Shown here one piece after another: positions 17,131 through 24,822 of a stretch of DNA of 64,000 bases. The number at the start of each line of letters is the position of its first letter. The stretch's first letter is position 1. The notes below the pieces were generated by a model. It was not told where the DNA came from. It made no database searches and saw only the letters and a program-made list of their open reading frames with translations. The DNA is from Paracraurococcus lichenis (GTDB lineage: Bacteria > Pseudomonadota > Alphaproteobacteria > Acetobacterales > Acetobacteraceae), in contig NZ_JAUTWS010000008.1 of NCBI RefSeq assembly GCF_030657435.1, positions 1 through 64,000 of the forward strand, read 5' to 3'. A program made the translations under genes and the position numbers.

Positions 17131-18357
17131 ATGGCGCTGGTCCTCGGGACGGACATACGGGACACCCTCGCGGGCGGGACGGGCGGCGATCTGATCGTCG
17201 GCGCGGGGGGCGACGACTACCTCATCGGCGGGCCCGGCGCCGACACCTTCGCCTTCGCGCCCGGCGACGGGCTGAACTGGATCGACGGCTTCACGCCCGG
17301 CACGGACAAGCTGCTGCTCGGCGGCGGCATCACGCCCGGCGATGTCAGCGTGCAGCCCTTCACGCTGGAGGGCGTGCCGGGCCTGGTGGTGTTCTACCAT
17401 CCCGGCACCTTCGAGGACGCCTTCCTCGCCAATGTCTCGGCATTGCAGGCGAACGACATCGTCTATGAGGCGCTGCCGCCGGTCTATTTCGCGCCGCCGG
17501 CCGGCAATACCAATGGCGATGCCTTCGGCGACATCCTGCTGCAGACCGGCTTCGGCACGCTGGTGAACTGGATGATGAACGGCCCGACCGTCGGCGGGGC
17601 CAGCATCCTCGGCGACCCGCCGGCGGGCTACGAGGTCGCCGGCCAGGGCGACTTCAACGGTGACGGCCGCACCGACCTGCTGCTCCGCAACGATGCCGGC
17701 ACCCTGGTGGAGTGGCAGCTCAATGCCGCCGCCACGCCGGTGCAGGCGACGGTCGCGGATCCCGGCGCCGCCTGGCGGGTCGAGGCCGTCGCCGATTTCA
17801 GCGGCGACCGCCAGGCGGACATCCTGCTGCGCAACATCGATGGCTCGCTGTCCGTCTGGCAGATGAATGGCGCGGCGGTCGCCAATACCGCGATCATCAG
17901 CAATCCCGGCAATGCCCAGGCCGTGGTCGGCTATGGCGACCTGACCGGCGACGGGAAGGCGGACATCCTGCTGCAGGGCACCGACGGCGCCCTGACGCTC
18001 TATGTCATGAACGGTCCCGCGATCGCCACGTCGCAGCCCTTCGGCAATCCGGGCGCGGGCTGGAAGGTGATCGGCATCGGCGATTTCGACGGTGACGGCC
18101 GCAACGACATCCTCCTGCAGGGGACCGACGGCTCCCTCTCCGACTGGAACATCGTGGCCGGCACGGTCAAGCTCGTCGGCAATCCCGGCCTCGGCGCGCA
18201 TGTCGCGCATACCGGCGACTACACCGGCGACGGACGGGCCGATATCGTCCTGGCGAACCAGGACGGCACGCTCTCGCTGTGGGAGCTGAACGGCAATGCG
18301 GTCGTCAGCGCCCGGCTGGTCTCGCCCAACCCGCAGCCGGACTGGCACATCGTCTGA
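17131..18357 (+). CDS. Secreted RTX/FG-GAP (VCBS-like) repeat protein, paralogue 1
   Basis: A 408-residue acidic protein. Residues 1-50 contain RTX-type calcium-binding nonapeptides (G-G-T-G-G-D-L-I-V-G-A-G-G-D-D-Y-L-I-G-G), followed by an A-D-T-F-A-F-like hemolysin-type segment. Residues about 140-408 hold six or so repeats of about 48 residues with the pattern G-D-F-x-G-D-G-x-x-D-I-L-L-Q then W-x-M-N-G, like FG-GAP/VCBS calcium-binding blades. This is the make-up of type I secreted surface proteins, but no ABC exporter gene is in the window. GGGGGA precedes the ATG at 17131. A diverged paralogue lies at 22244. Confidence 0.83.
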   Translation: MALVLGTDIRDTLAGGTGGDLIVGAGGDDYLIGGPGADTFAFAPGDGLNWIDGFTPGTDKLLLGGGITPGDVSVQPFTLEGVPGLVVFYHPGTFEDAFLANVSALQANDIVYEALPPVYFAPPAGNTNGDAFGDILLQTGFGTLVNWMMNGPTVGGASILGDPPAGYEVAGQGDFNGDGRTDLLLRNDAGTLVEWQLNAAATPVQATVADPGAAWRVEAVADFSGDRQADILLRNIDGSLSVWQMNGAAVANTAIISNPGNAQAVVGYGDLTGDGKADILLQGTDGALTLYVMNGPAIATSQPFGNPGAGWKVIGIGDFDGDGRNDILLQGTDGSLSDWNIVAGTVKLVGNPGLGAHVAHTGDYTGDGRADIVLANQDGTLSLWELNGNAVVSARLVSPNPQPDWHIV

Positions 18358-18461
18358 GCAAACCCCTCGGGGCTTGCGCTGCAACACAACCCTGAGCAGG
18401 CTTTCGCTTCAAAGGGCTGGGCCGCACGACGTGTGGCCCAGCCCGCGAAAGTCTGCTTGGG
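18356..18461. repeat. Palindromic intergenic element, copy 2 (reverse orientation)
   Basis: This is the full-length reverse copy of the element at 8047. Arms AGCAGGCTTTCGC (18395-18407) and GCGAAAGTCTGCT (18445-18457) enclose an inner dyad GGGCTGGGCCGCAC/GTGTGGCCCAGCCC; the small AAACCCC-type hairpin abuts the stop codon of the RTX gene. It lies between convergent genes, like copy 1. Confidence 0.8.
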
Positions 18462-18478
18462 CGCGGGCGCGGGCGCCG

Positions 18479-19339
18479 CTACCAGCGCAGCGCCCGGAGC
18501 GCGGCGACCGGCTCCACCCCCTCGCTGCGCGCGACCTCGCGCAGCAGGTCGGGCGAGGGATCGTCGCCATGCGCATGCTGCGCGAGGCCGGTCAGCGCCC
18601 AGAGCGCGTCCAGCCCCGCCGCCTGCGCGCCGGCCAGGTCGGTATGCGGCGTGTCGCCGATCGCCACCACGCGGCGGCGGTCGGTGATGCCGAGCAGCTC
18701 CAGCACCGGGTCGTAGACGGCGGGGTCGGGCTTGCCGACCTCGAAGATGTCGCCGCACATCGGCTTGTAGAGGTCGGCCAGCGCGCCGGCGCAGATCAGC
18801 CGGTCGTTGCCCACCATCACGTGCCGGTCCGGGTTCACGCAGAGCATCGGCAGCCGGTAGCGCGCCGCCGCCTCCAGCGCCGGCATGTAGGCCGAGGCGT
18901 CGTGCGAGCCGCGATCGGGATCGGGGCCGGTATTGAGCAGGAAATCGGCCTCGGCCGCATCGGCGACCAGCTCCGCCGCGCCCTCCTCGGCGACCGAGAG
19001 GTCGCGCTCCGGCCCGATATGGAAGGCGCGCGGGCCGAGCCGGGCGAACCAGGGGTGGTCCTTCCGCTTCAGCATCCGCCAGGCGATCTCGCCCGAGGAG
19101 ATGATGCCGTCATAGAGCGCGCGGTCGAGCCCCATGCGGTCCAGCATGCCGGCGATGAACCAGGACCGGCGCGGCGCATTGGTCAGGAAGACGATGCGCT
19201 TGCCGCCCGCCTTCAGCCGGCCGAGCGCCTCCGGCACGCCGGGATAGGGGCGCTGGCCGTCATGCACCACGCCCCAGAGGTCGAGGACGTAGCCGTCATA
19301 GCGGTCGGCAATCGGCGCGATGCCGTCCAGGATGTCCAT
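18479..19339 (-). CDS. HAD-superfamily hydrolase, subclass IIA (TIGR01459-like)
   Basis: A 286-residue phosphatase-like protein. HAD motif I is changed: the usual DxDG reads D-L-W-G-V-V near residue 20, with the nucleophilic aspartate kept, as in the TIGR01459/NagD-like group. Motif II is the threonine of F-L-T-N-A-P-R (about residue 53), motif III the lysine of V-G-K-P-D-P, and motif IV the aspartates of I-G-D-T-P-H-T-D. The large C2B cap between motifs II and III would set the substrate, which is unknown. An AGGAAAGGA ribosome-binding site supports the start. It is 55 bases downstream of pyrD on the same strand. Confidence 0.87.
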   Translation of the reverse strand: MDILDGIAPIADRYDGYVLDLWGVVHDGQRPYPGVPEALGRLKAGGKRIVFLTNAPRRSWFIAGMLDRMGLDRALYDGIISSGEIAWRMLKRKDHPWFARLGPRAFHIGPERDLSVAEEGAAELVADAAEADFLLNTGPDPDRGSHDASAYMPALEAAARYRLPMLCVNPDRHVMVGNDRLICAGALADLYKPMCGDIFEVGKPDPAVYDPVLELLGITDRRRVVAIGDTPHTDLAGAQAAGLDALWALTGLAQHAHGDDPSPDLLREVARSEGVEPVAALRALRW

Positions 19340-19394
19340 GCGTGTTCCTTTCCTGCCGAGGCTGTCCGGACGGGGGGCGAATGGCCGGTCCGGG

Positions 19395-20462
19395 TTACCC
19401 GGCCGTGGACGCCGCCCCGGTCCCGACCGCCTCGGCGACATGGGTGAAGCCCTCGCGCCGCAGCAAGGCGGCGAGCTCGGCCTTGATGCGGGGGATCAGC
19501 GCCGGGCCGCCATAGGCGAAGCCGGTATAGAGCTGCACCAGCGAGGCGCCGGCCTTGATCTTCTCGAATGCCTCTACGCCCGTCGACACGCCGCCCACGC
19601 CGACCAGCGCCAGGCGGCCGCGCGCGAGGCGATGCGCCTGGCGCAGCATGGCGGTCGAGCGGGCGAAGACCGGCGGGCCGGAGAGGCCGCCCGTCTCGGC
19701 GCGGTGCGGGCTGCGCAGCGTCTCCGGCCGGGCGATGGTGGTATTGGCGATGATCAGCCCGGCGACGCCGCGCGCCGCGCATGCCTCGACGATCGGGCCG
19801 AGCGCATCCTCGGCGAGGTCGGGCGCGATTTTTACGAGTAGCGGCGGGCCGGAGGCCTGCCGGACCGCGGCGATGGCGTCGAGGATCTCGATCAGCCGCG
19901 CCTCCCCCTGCAGGTCCCGCAGGCCGGGCGTATTGGGCGAGGAGACGTTCACCGTCACGTAGTCCACCAACGGCGCGAGGGCGGCATAGAGCGCCGGATA
20001 GTCCCGCGCCGGATCGGCGCCTTCCTTGTTCACCCCGATATTGCCGCCGAGCACCGCCGGCAGCGGCCGGGGCAGGGCGGCGAGGCGCGCGCGGTAGGCC
20101 TCGAGCCCCGCATTGTTGAAGCCCATGCGGTTGATGACCGCGCGGTCCTCCTCGAGCCGGAACAGCCGCGGTCGCGGATTGCCCGGCTGCGGCCGCGGCG
20201 TGACGGTGCCGCATTCCACGCAGCCGAAGCCGAGGCGCATCAGCGGCAGCACCGCCTCGGCATTCTTGTCGAAGCCGGCGGCGAGGCCGATGGGGTTGCG
20301 GAAGGAGAGGCCGAAGGCGGTCGTGGCCAGCACCGGATCCTCCGGCCCGGTGTCGCGGCCGGCGAGGCCGGCGCGCAGGCCCCGCAGCGCCAGGCCATGC
20401 GCCGTCTCGGCATCGAGGCTGCGCATCAGGGGCATGAGGGCGGAGGCGAGGCGGGGCGTCAT
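19395..20462 (-). CDS. pyrD: Dihydroorotate dehydrogenase (quinone), class 2
   Basis: A 355-residue class 2 enzyme that oxidises dihydroorotate to orotate in pyrimidine synthesis and passes electrons to membrane quinone. An N-terminal helical region (about 1-40) fits the membrane-associating extension of class 2 enzymes. Key stretches: N-P-I-G-L-A-A-G-F-D-K near 60, G-T-V-T-P-R-P-Q-x-G-N near 90, the catalytic-loop S-S-P-N-T-P-G-L-R near 180, V-K-I-A-P-D-L near 220, and G-V-G-G-V near 303. It probably heads a two-gene transcript with the HAD gene. Confidence 0.95.
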   Translation of the reverse strand: MTPRLASALMPLMRSLDAETAHGLALRGLRAGLAGRDTGPEDPVLATTAFGLSFRNPIGLAAGFDKNAEAVLPLMRLGFGCVECGTVTPRPQPGNPRPRLFRLEEDRAVINRMGFNNAGLEAYRARLAALPRPLPAVLGGNIGVNKEGADPARDYPALYAALAPLVDYVTVNVSSPNTPGLRDLQGEARLIEILDAIAAVRQASGPPLLVKIAPDLAEDALGPIVEACAARGVAGLIIANTTIARPETLRSPHRAETGGLSGPPVFARSTAMLRQAHRLARGRLALVGVGGVSTGVEAFEKIKAGASLVQLYTGFAYGGPALIPRIKAELAALLRREGFTHVAEAVGTGAASTAG

Positions 20463-20655
20463 CGCGCGGGTCAATGCCGCAGGACGGCGCGGAAGGGAAG
20501 GCGGGGGGCCGGCTGGCCGGGCCGCGCGCGCCCGACCGTCGCGCAATCCACCCCTGCGCCGCGCAGGCTCGGCAAGCCCGGCGCCTTCTGCGATATGTCC
20601 GGGCGACACCGCGACGCGCTCCGACGGCGCGCAACGACGACCGGGAGGAAGGCGC

Positions 20656-21573
20656 GTGAAGGGTCCGGCCCTGCTGCTGGCAGGCATCCTGTTTTTCAGC
20701 CTGCTGGATGCCAACAGCAAGCTCCTCTCCGGCCACTATGCCGTCGGGCAGGTGATCGCCCTGCGCTTCGCCGTGCTGGTGCCGCTTTTCCTCGTGGCCC
20801 GCGCGCTGCGCCCCGGCTTCGGCGGGCCGCTCGGCACGAGGCGGCCCGGGCTGCATGCCCTGCGCGTCGCTGCCATGATGGTCTCGGCCGCCAGCTTCTT
20901 CCTCGGCTTCCGGCACCTGCCGCTGGCCGAGGGCTACCTGGTCTTCTTCACCGCGCCGCTCATCACCCTCGCCCTCTCGGCCCTCGTGCTGAAGGAGGCG
21001 GTGCCGCGCGCCGCCTGGCTGTGGTGCCTTCTCGGCTTTGCCGGGGTGGTGCTGGCGGTCGCGCCGCGGCTCGGCGGCGGCGGCGGGCCGCTCGCGGGCT
21101 ATCTCGCCGTCATGACCGGCACCCTCGCCTTCTCCGTCACCCAGACGGTGAACCGGCGGCTGCGGGCGGAGCCGGGGCTGGTCGGCGTGGTGCTCTGGCC
21201 CGGCCTGGTCGGGCTGCTGGTCTTCGGGCCGCTGGCGCTGCGGGACTGGGTGCCGCCGCCGCCGGCCGACCTCCTGCGGCTCGGGCTGAACGGGCTGCTG
21301 GCCGGCGGGGCGGTGGTGCTGGCCGCCGCCGCCTACCGGCATGCGGATGCGGCGCGGCTCGGGCCCTATGGCTTCGCGGCGCTGCCCGTCTCGGTCGCGC
21401 TCGACATCGCCCTGTGGGATGTCTGGCCGGACCCCGCGACGCTGGCCGGCGGCGCCGTGGTGGTCTTCGCCTGCCTGATGAGCGAGCGGGCGCGCCGGAC
21501 CGCGGCGGCACCCCTGGCCGTCCCGCCCCGGCGCGAGCCCGCGGCCGCCCTGCGGCGCATCCCGGAAGGCTGA
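20656..21573 (+). CDS. EamA/DMT-family permease
   Basis: A 305-residue permease of the drug/metabolite transporter superfamily with two EamA halves of five helices each (about 1-130 and 140-285), giving ten membrane segments. Typical features are the early L-L-D-A-N-S-K segment and the G-Y-L-V-F-F-T-A-P-L-x-T motif closing helix 4 of the first half. Substrates cannot be predicted. The GTG start at 20656 is supported by GGGAGGAA upstream. It is divergent from pyrD and convergent with the DUF952 gene. Confidence 0.87.
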   Translation: MKGPALLLAGILFFSLLDANSKLLSGHYAVGQVIALRFAVLVPLFLVARALRPGFGGPLGTRRPGLHALRVAAMMVSAASFFLGFRHLPLAEGYLVFFTAPLITLALSALVLKEAVPRAAWLWCLLGFAGVVLAVAPRLGGGGGPLAGYLAVMTGTLAFSVTQTVNRRLRAEPGLVGVVLWPGLVGLLVFGPLALRDWVPPPPADLLRLGLNGLLAGGAVVLAAAAYRHADAARLGPYGFAALPVSVALDIALWDVWPDPATLAGGAVVVFACLMSERARRTAAAPLAVPPRREPAAALRRIPEG

Positions 21574-21585
21574 GCGTCCGGGCGC

Positions 21586-21942
21586 TCAGGGGATCTCCGC
21601 CGGGAAGACGTGTCGCCCCTCCGCATCGAGCGGCAGCGGCGCGACGGAGCGGACCTTCGCCACCGGCAGCGCGCCGTAGAGATGTGGGAAGAGGCCGGGG
21701 CGGCTGCCGCCCTTCGCGGGCTCCCAGACCAGCGCCTCGCCGAGCGCCGCGGCCTCGACCGCGACCAGCAGCAGGTCGCGCTCCCCCGCCCGGTGCTTCG
21801 CCGCGCTGGCGCGAAGCTGCGCCGCGGCGGAGAAGTGCAGGAAGCCGTCGCGCCGGTCGTCGGCGCTGCCGCGATACTCGCCGAGCCGTTCCGCCGCCTG
21901 CCAGTCGGCGGCGCGGACCATGGTGTAGATCAGGTCGTCCAT
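21586..21942 (-). CDS. DUF952 family protein
   Basis: A 118-residue protein of the DUF952 family, distantly like RNA 2'-phosphotransferase/ART folds. Conserved parts are the N-terminal L-I-Y-T-M-V-R-A-A-D-W, D-G-F-L-H-F-S near residue 32, and F-P-H-L-Y-G-A-L-P near residue 84. The ATG at 21942 matches the family's usual beginning just before LIY; an ATG at 21969 is possible. Function is unknown. It lies convergent with the EamA permease, with 12 bases between stops. Confidence 0.85.
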   Translation of the reverse strand: MDDLIYTMVRAADWQAAERLGEYRGSADDRRDGFLHFSAAAQLRASAAKHRAGERDLLLVAVEAAALGEALVWEPAKGGSRPGLFPHLYGALPVAKVRSVAPLPLDAEGRHVFPAEIP

Positions 21943-22075
21943 GGCGCCGGTGTAGCGGCGCCGCGCCATGGCCGGAACACCGCCCGCCCTCACCGGGGGG
22001 CTGTCCCGTTCGCGCCGGCGCTTGGGTGGTCGTGTCCGGCAAAGCGGTAATGGTTTCCGGACCTATGCTGTGAGT

Positions 22076-22103
22076 GCCAAATAAAGATCAAAGTCGATTT
22101 GGC
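22076..22103. promoter_or_regulatory. Inverted repeat GCCAAAT-n14-ATTTGGC upstream of the second RTX gene
   Basis: Perfect arms at 22076-22082 and 22097-22103 lie in an AT-richer part of the 301-base gap before the RTX/FG-GAP gene at 22244. The arms are identical to those at 5862-5879 upstream of the protease. The rest of the gap shows no gene. Confidence 0.4.
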
Positions 22104-22243
22104 GAAAATGCCAGCTTCCCCATCACAGATGCTTTGGATTGCGCTGCGGTCCATTGGCCGTTTCAGGCGAAGGTCTGACATGATGGTCATCCGGCCGGGG
22201 GCCAGCGGCGGCTCCGGCGGCCATCGCACGGGAGCAGCGCGGC

Positions 22244-23527
22244 ATGGCGGAGGAATACGGCAGGTGGATCATCGGCTCGGTCTACCGGGACATCCTCGGT
22301 GCCGACGACCCGCCCGGCGCACCGCCCCGGGGCGACCTGATCATCGCCGGGCCGGGCAATGACTTCCTGATCGGCGATGTCGGCGCCGATCTGTTCGGCT
22401 TCAACCCGGGCGACGGGCTGGACTACATCGCCGACTTCACCCCGGGCGAGGACAAGCTGCAGTTCGGCAGCGGCCTGACCGCGGCCTCGCTGACCATCCG
22501 GCAGGAGGCGATTTTCGGCATCCCGGGCACCAGCATCTACTACGACGGGCCGAACGGGATGAACTCCATCGTGCTGCGCGACGTCACCGCGCTGCAGCCG
22601 GGCGACATCGTCTTCGGCGACCTGCCGGCCCGCGTCATCGAATACCCGCGCGGCGACCTGAACAACGACGAAAGATCCGACCTGCTGCTGCGCGGCCCGG
22701 ACGGCACGGTGGCGCTGTGGCGCCTGGACGGCACGACAGTCGCCGACCGCTCCACGGTCGGCATGGCGAGCGCCGACTGGAGCGTGGTCGGCACCGGCGA
22801 CTTCAATGCCAACGGCACGCAGGACCTGGTGCTGCAGCAGCAGGCCGGGCCGCTGCTGGACTGGAGCCGCGCCTTCAGCGGCGCCGTCACGCCCTTCCCG
22901 CTGCCCGATCCCGGGCCGGGCTGGCGCGCGCTGCAGACCGGGCATTTCGACGACGACCCGGCGGCCGACCTGCTGTTCCAGCACGCCGATGGCCGCGTGG
23001 CGATCTGGTTCATGGGCGGCTGGCAGAACCCGGACGGCACCGTTGCCGCCATGGCGGATGTCGGCAATCCCGGCGCCGCCTGGAAGGTGGCGGGCGTCGG
23101 CGACTTCAACCGGGACTACAGGACCGACATCCTGCTGCAGGACACGAACGGCACGCTGGTGCAGTGGCTGATGGACGGCGCCGCCGTCACGGCCGCGACC
23201 ACCCTCGGCAGCCTTCCCGCCGGCACCAGGGTGGCGGGCACCGGCGACCTGGACGGCGATGGCCGGGATGACATCCTGCTGCGCCAGGCCGATGGCAGCC
23301 TGACGCTCTGGAGCATGAACGGCGGAACGGTCACCGCGACGACGCCCATCGCCAGCCCCGGACCTGACTGGGCGGTGGCCGCGACCGGCGATTACGACGG
23401 CAACGGGCGCGACGACATCCTGCTGCGCAATACCGACGGCGCGCTCTCGGTCTGGCTGATGGAGGGGGCGCGCGTCGCCACCGCCGCCATCATCGGCAAT
23501 CCCGGCACCGACTGGCAGGTGGCCTGA
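22244..23527 (+). CDS. Secreted RTX/FG-GAP (VCBS-like) repeat protein, paralogue 2
   Basis: A 427-residue paralogue of the protein at 17131 with the same order: a short RTX-like calcium segment (G-P-G-N-D-F-L-I-G-D-V-G-A-D-L-F near 35-50), a spacer, then about six 48-residue G-D-x-D-G-D-G-R-D-D-I-L-L-R blades from about residue 140. It contains the D-Y-I-A-D-F-T-P-G-E-D-K-L segment shared with the paralogue (W-I-D-G-F-T-P-G-T-D-K-L). Probably exported by a type I system encoded elsewhere. Its last 136 bases are overlapped on the other strand by the reading frame of the wall hydrolase. Confidence 0.83.
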   Translation: MAEEYGRWIIGSVYRDILGADDPPGAPPRGDLIIAGPGNDFLIGDVGADLFGFNPGDGLDYIADFTPGEDKLQFGSGLTAASLTIRQEAIFGIPGTSIYYDGPNGMNSIVLRDVTALQPGDIVFGDLPARVIEYPRGDLNNDERSDLLLRGPDGTVALWRLDGTTVADRSTVGMASADWSVVGTGDFNANGTQDLVLQQQAGPLLDWSRAFSGAVTPFPLPDPGPGWRALQTGHFDDDPAADLLFQHADGRVAIWFMGGWQNPDGTVAAMADVGNPGAAWKVAGVGDFNRDYRTDILLQDTNGTLVQWLMDGAAVTAATTLGSLPAGTRVAGTGDLDGDGRDDILLRQADGSLTLWSMNGGTVTATTPIASPGPDWAVAATGDYDGNGRDDILLRNTDGALSVWLMEGARVATAAIIGNPGTDWQVA

Positions 23528-23988
23528 GCCGGCTCGGGCGCTTCCTCCAGCCGGTAGAAGACCAGCCCGCCGATCTCGGCCAGCGGCACCCGGCCCAGCG
23601 CCCAGCCGGGCAGCGTCTCCGCCGCGTGCCAGTGGGTCGCGCCGCCGGTCGGGTCCGGCAGCGCGCCGGCCATCGCGCGGGCCGCGACGCGGCGGCAGAT
23701 GGCGAGTGGGGAATCCTCCTGCCGTGCCGCCTCCAGCAGCGCCGCGCGGCGCGGGTGCCGCGGCCGCCAGCAGGCGAAGAGGAAGGGCGCGCGGCAGGCG
23801 AAGGCCAGCAGCCGCGGCCAGGGCTCCCGCGCCGCGGCGCCCGGCGCGAAGCGGGCGCGTGCGGCCGCATCGCCCATGGCCAGCCGCGCGCGGTTGACCA
23901 CCAGCGCGGCCAGCGCCTCGATCGCGCGGACGGGACGGTCGCCGGCCTCGGCCCGCAGGGTCAGCGCCAGGATCTCGGCCGCGGTCAC
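23392..23988 (-). CDS. Cell-wall hydrolase, SleB/CwlJ-like
   Basis: A 198-residue protein with the hydrolase-2 (SleB-like) fold signature: E near residue 11 (L-R-A-E-A), V-V-N-R-A-R near 27, A-I-C-R-R-V-A near 95, and T-H-W-H-A near 118 followed by A-E-I-G-G-L-V-F-Y-R. Such enzymes cleave peptidoglycan; in a phage cluster it would be the lysis or release enzyme. The GTG start overlaps the preceding gene's stop (GTGA). The domain ends near the YRLEE segment, yet the frame runs about 40 residues further, antisense to the end of the RTX gene. That tail looks accidental, as if the native stop had been lost at the cluster edge. Confidence 0.75.
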   Translation of the reverse strand: MTAAEILALTLRAEAGDRPVRAIEALAALVVNRARLAMGDAAARARFAPGAAAREPWPRLLAFACRAPFLFACWRPRHPRRAALLEAARQEDSPLAICRRVAARAMAGALPDPTGGATHWHAAETLPGWALGRVPLAEIGGLVFYRLEEAPEPAQATCQSVPGLPMMAAVATRAPSISQTESAPSVLRSRMSSRPLPS

Positions 23989-24335
23989 GACACGTCCTCC
24001 CCCACCACGCCCCCGAGGGACCTTGCGTCGCGCAGGCGCGGCACCGCCATCTGGTGGCGCTTCACCTCCTCCAGCTTCTCCTCGATCCGCAGCAGGTGCT
24101 GCGACAGGCGGCGGTCCACGTCGCGGATCAGCGACAGCGGCACATAGGCGCGCGCCACTTCCAGCTTGAACTCCGCCAGCTCGTCGCGCGTGCGCGTCAC
24201 CACGTCGCTCTCGCGCTGGTCGCTGCGCTCGATCCGCTCCTGCAGGTCCCGCCGCAGGCCGTGGATCATGGTGAAGAGGGCGGCGACGATCGGGGCCTCG
24301 ATCGCCGTGATCCACCAGCTCGCCTCGATCTGCAT
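23985..24335 (-). CDS. Small membrane-anchored coiled-coil phage protein
   Basis: A 116-residue protein with one hydrophobic segment at about 7-27 followed by a long charged helix (about 28-100) of coiled-coil character. Placed between terminase and wall hydrolase, it could be a holin or spanin-like lysis partner, but I recognise no family. The downstream hydrolase starts at its stop codon, so the two are translated together. Confidence 0.6.
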   Translation of the reverse strand: MQIEASWWITAIEAPIVAALFTMIHGLRRDLQERIERSDQRESDVVTRTRDELAEFKLEVARAYVPLSLIRDVDRRLSQHLLRIEEKLEEVKRHQMAVPRLRDARSLGGVVGEDVS

Positions 24336-24390
24336 GGCTTCTCCGCTGCCTCCTTGAAGGGATGGGCCGGCACGACCACCCTTGCGGGCG

Positions 24391-24639
24391 ATGCGACCGG
24401 GAACGACGAACTCCGTGACGATATGGAACGAGCCCTATCTCGAGACCTGCTGCCGGTCGGCCCTGCACCGGCTGACGCTGGTGGGCGAGCCCGGCCGGCC
24501 GGACGGGCTGAAGGACGGCCCCTGCCTCGCGCGGCTGCGCGAGATGGGCCTGGCCGAGCGGCGCGCCGACGGGCGCTACGTGCCGACGGCCGAAGGCGTC
24601 GCGCGGCATGCGCGGGAGGTGCTGAGGCGGTGCGCATAA
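24391..24639 (+). CDS. Hypothetical small winged-helix-like protein on the opposite strand
   Basis: An 82-residue frame with a C-terminal half resembling a winged-helix segment (C-L-A-R-L-R-E-M-G-L-A-E-R-R-A-D-G-R-Y-V-P-T). It is the only plus-strand candidate within the phage cluster, starting 55 bases from the divergent membrane-protein gene. Starts are uncertain: TTG 24382, ATG 24391 and GTG 24415 are all in frame and none has a good ribosome-binding site. The compositional pattern favours a real gene; function unknown. Confidence 0.5.
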   Translation: MRPGTTNSVTIWNEPYLETCCRSALHRLTLVGEPGRPDGLKDGPCLARLREMGLAERRADGRYVPTAEGVARHAREVLRRCA

Positions 24640-24822
24640 CGCAGAGGGGGCGCTGCCCCCTCTGCACTCCCCCGCCAAGGGCTTAAGGCCCTTGGATCCC
24701 ATGGGTAAACGACGAAGGGGAGGCCCCCGCCGGGGGCCTCCCCTTCGTCGTTGAACTCACGCCGGGGTCCGGGGGGTCGCTTGACCCCCCGGCGGGGGTG
24801 CAGGGGGCAGAGCCCCCTGCGG
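24640..24822. terminator. Long perfect hairpin between convergent genes
   Basis: A 21-base perfect inverted repeat with arms at 24708-24728 and 24732-24752 and a 3-base loop is flanked by shorter GGGGGC/GCCCCC dyads (near 24648-24662 and 24808-24826). It lies between the plus-strand small gene and the minus-strand terminase, so it is suited to stop transcription from both sides. No long T-tract follows. Confidence 0.65.
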
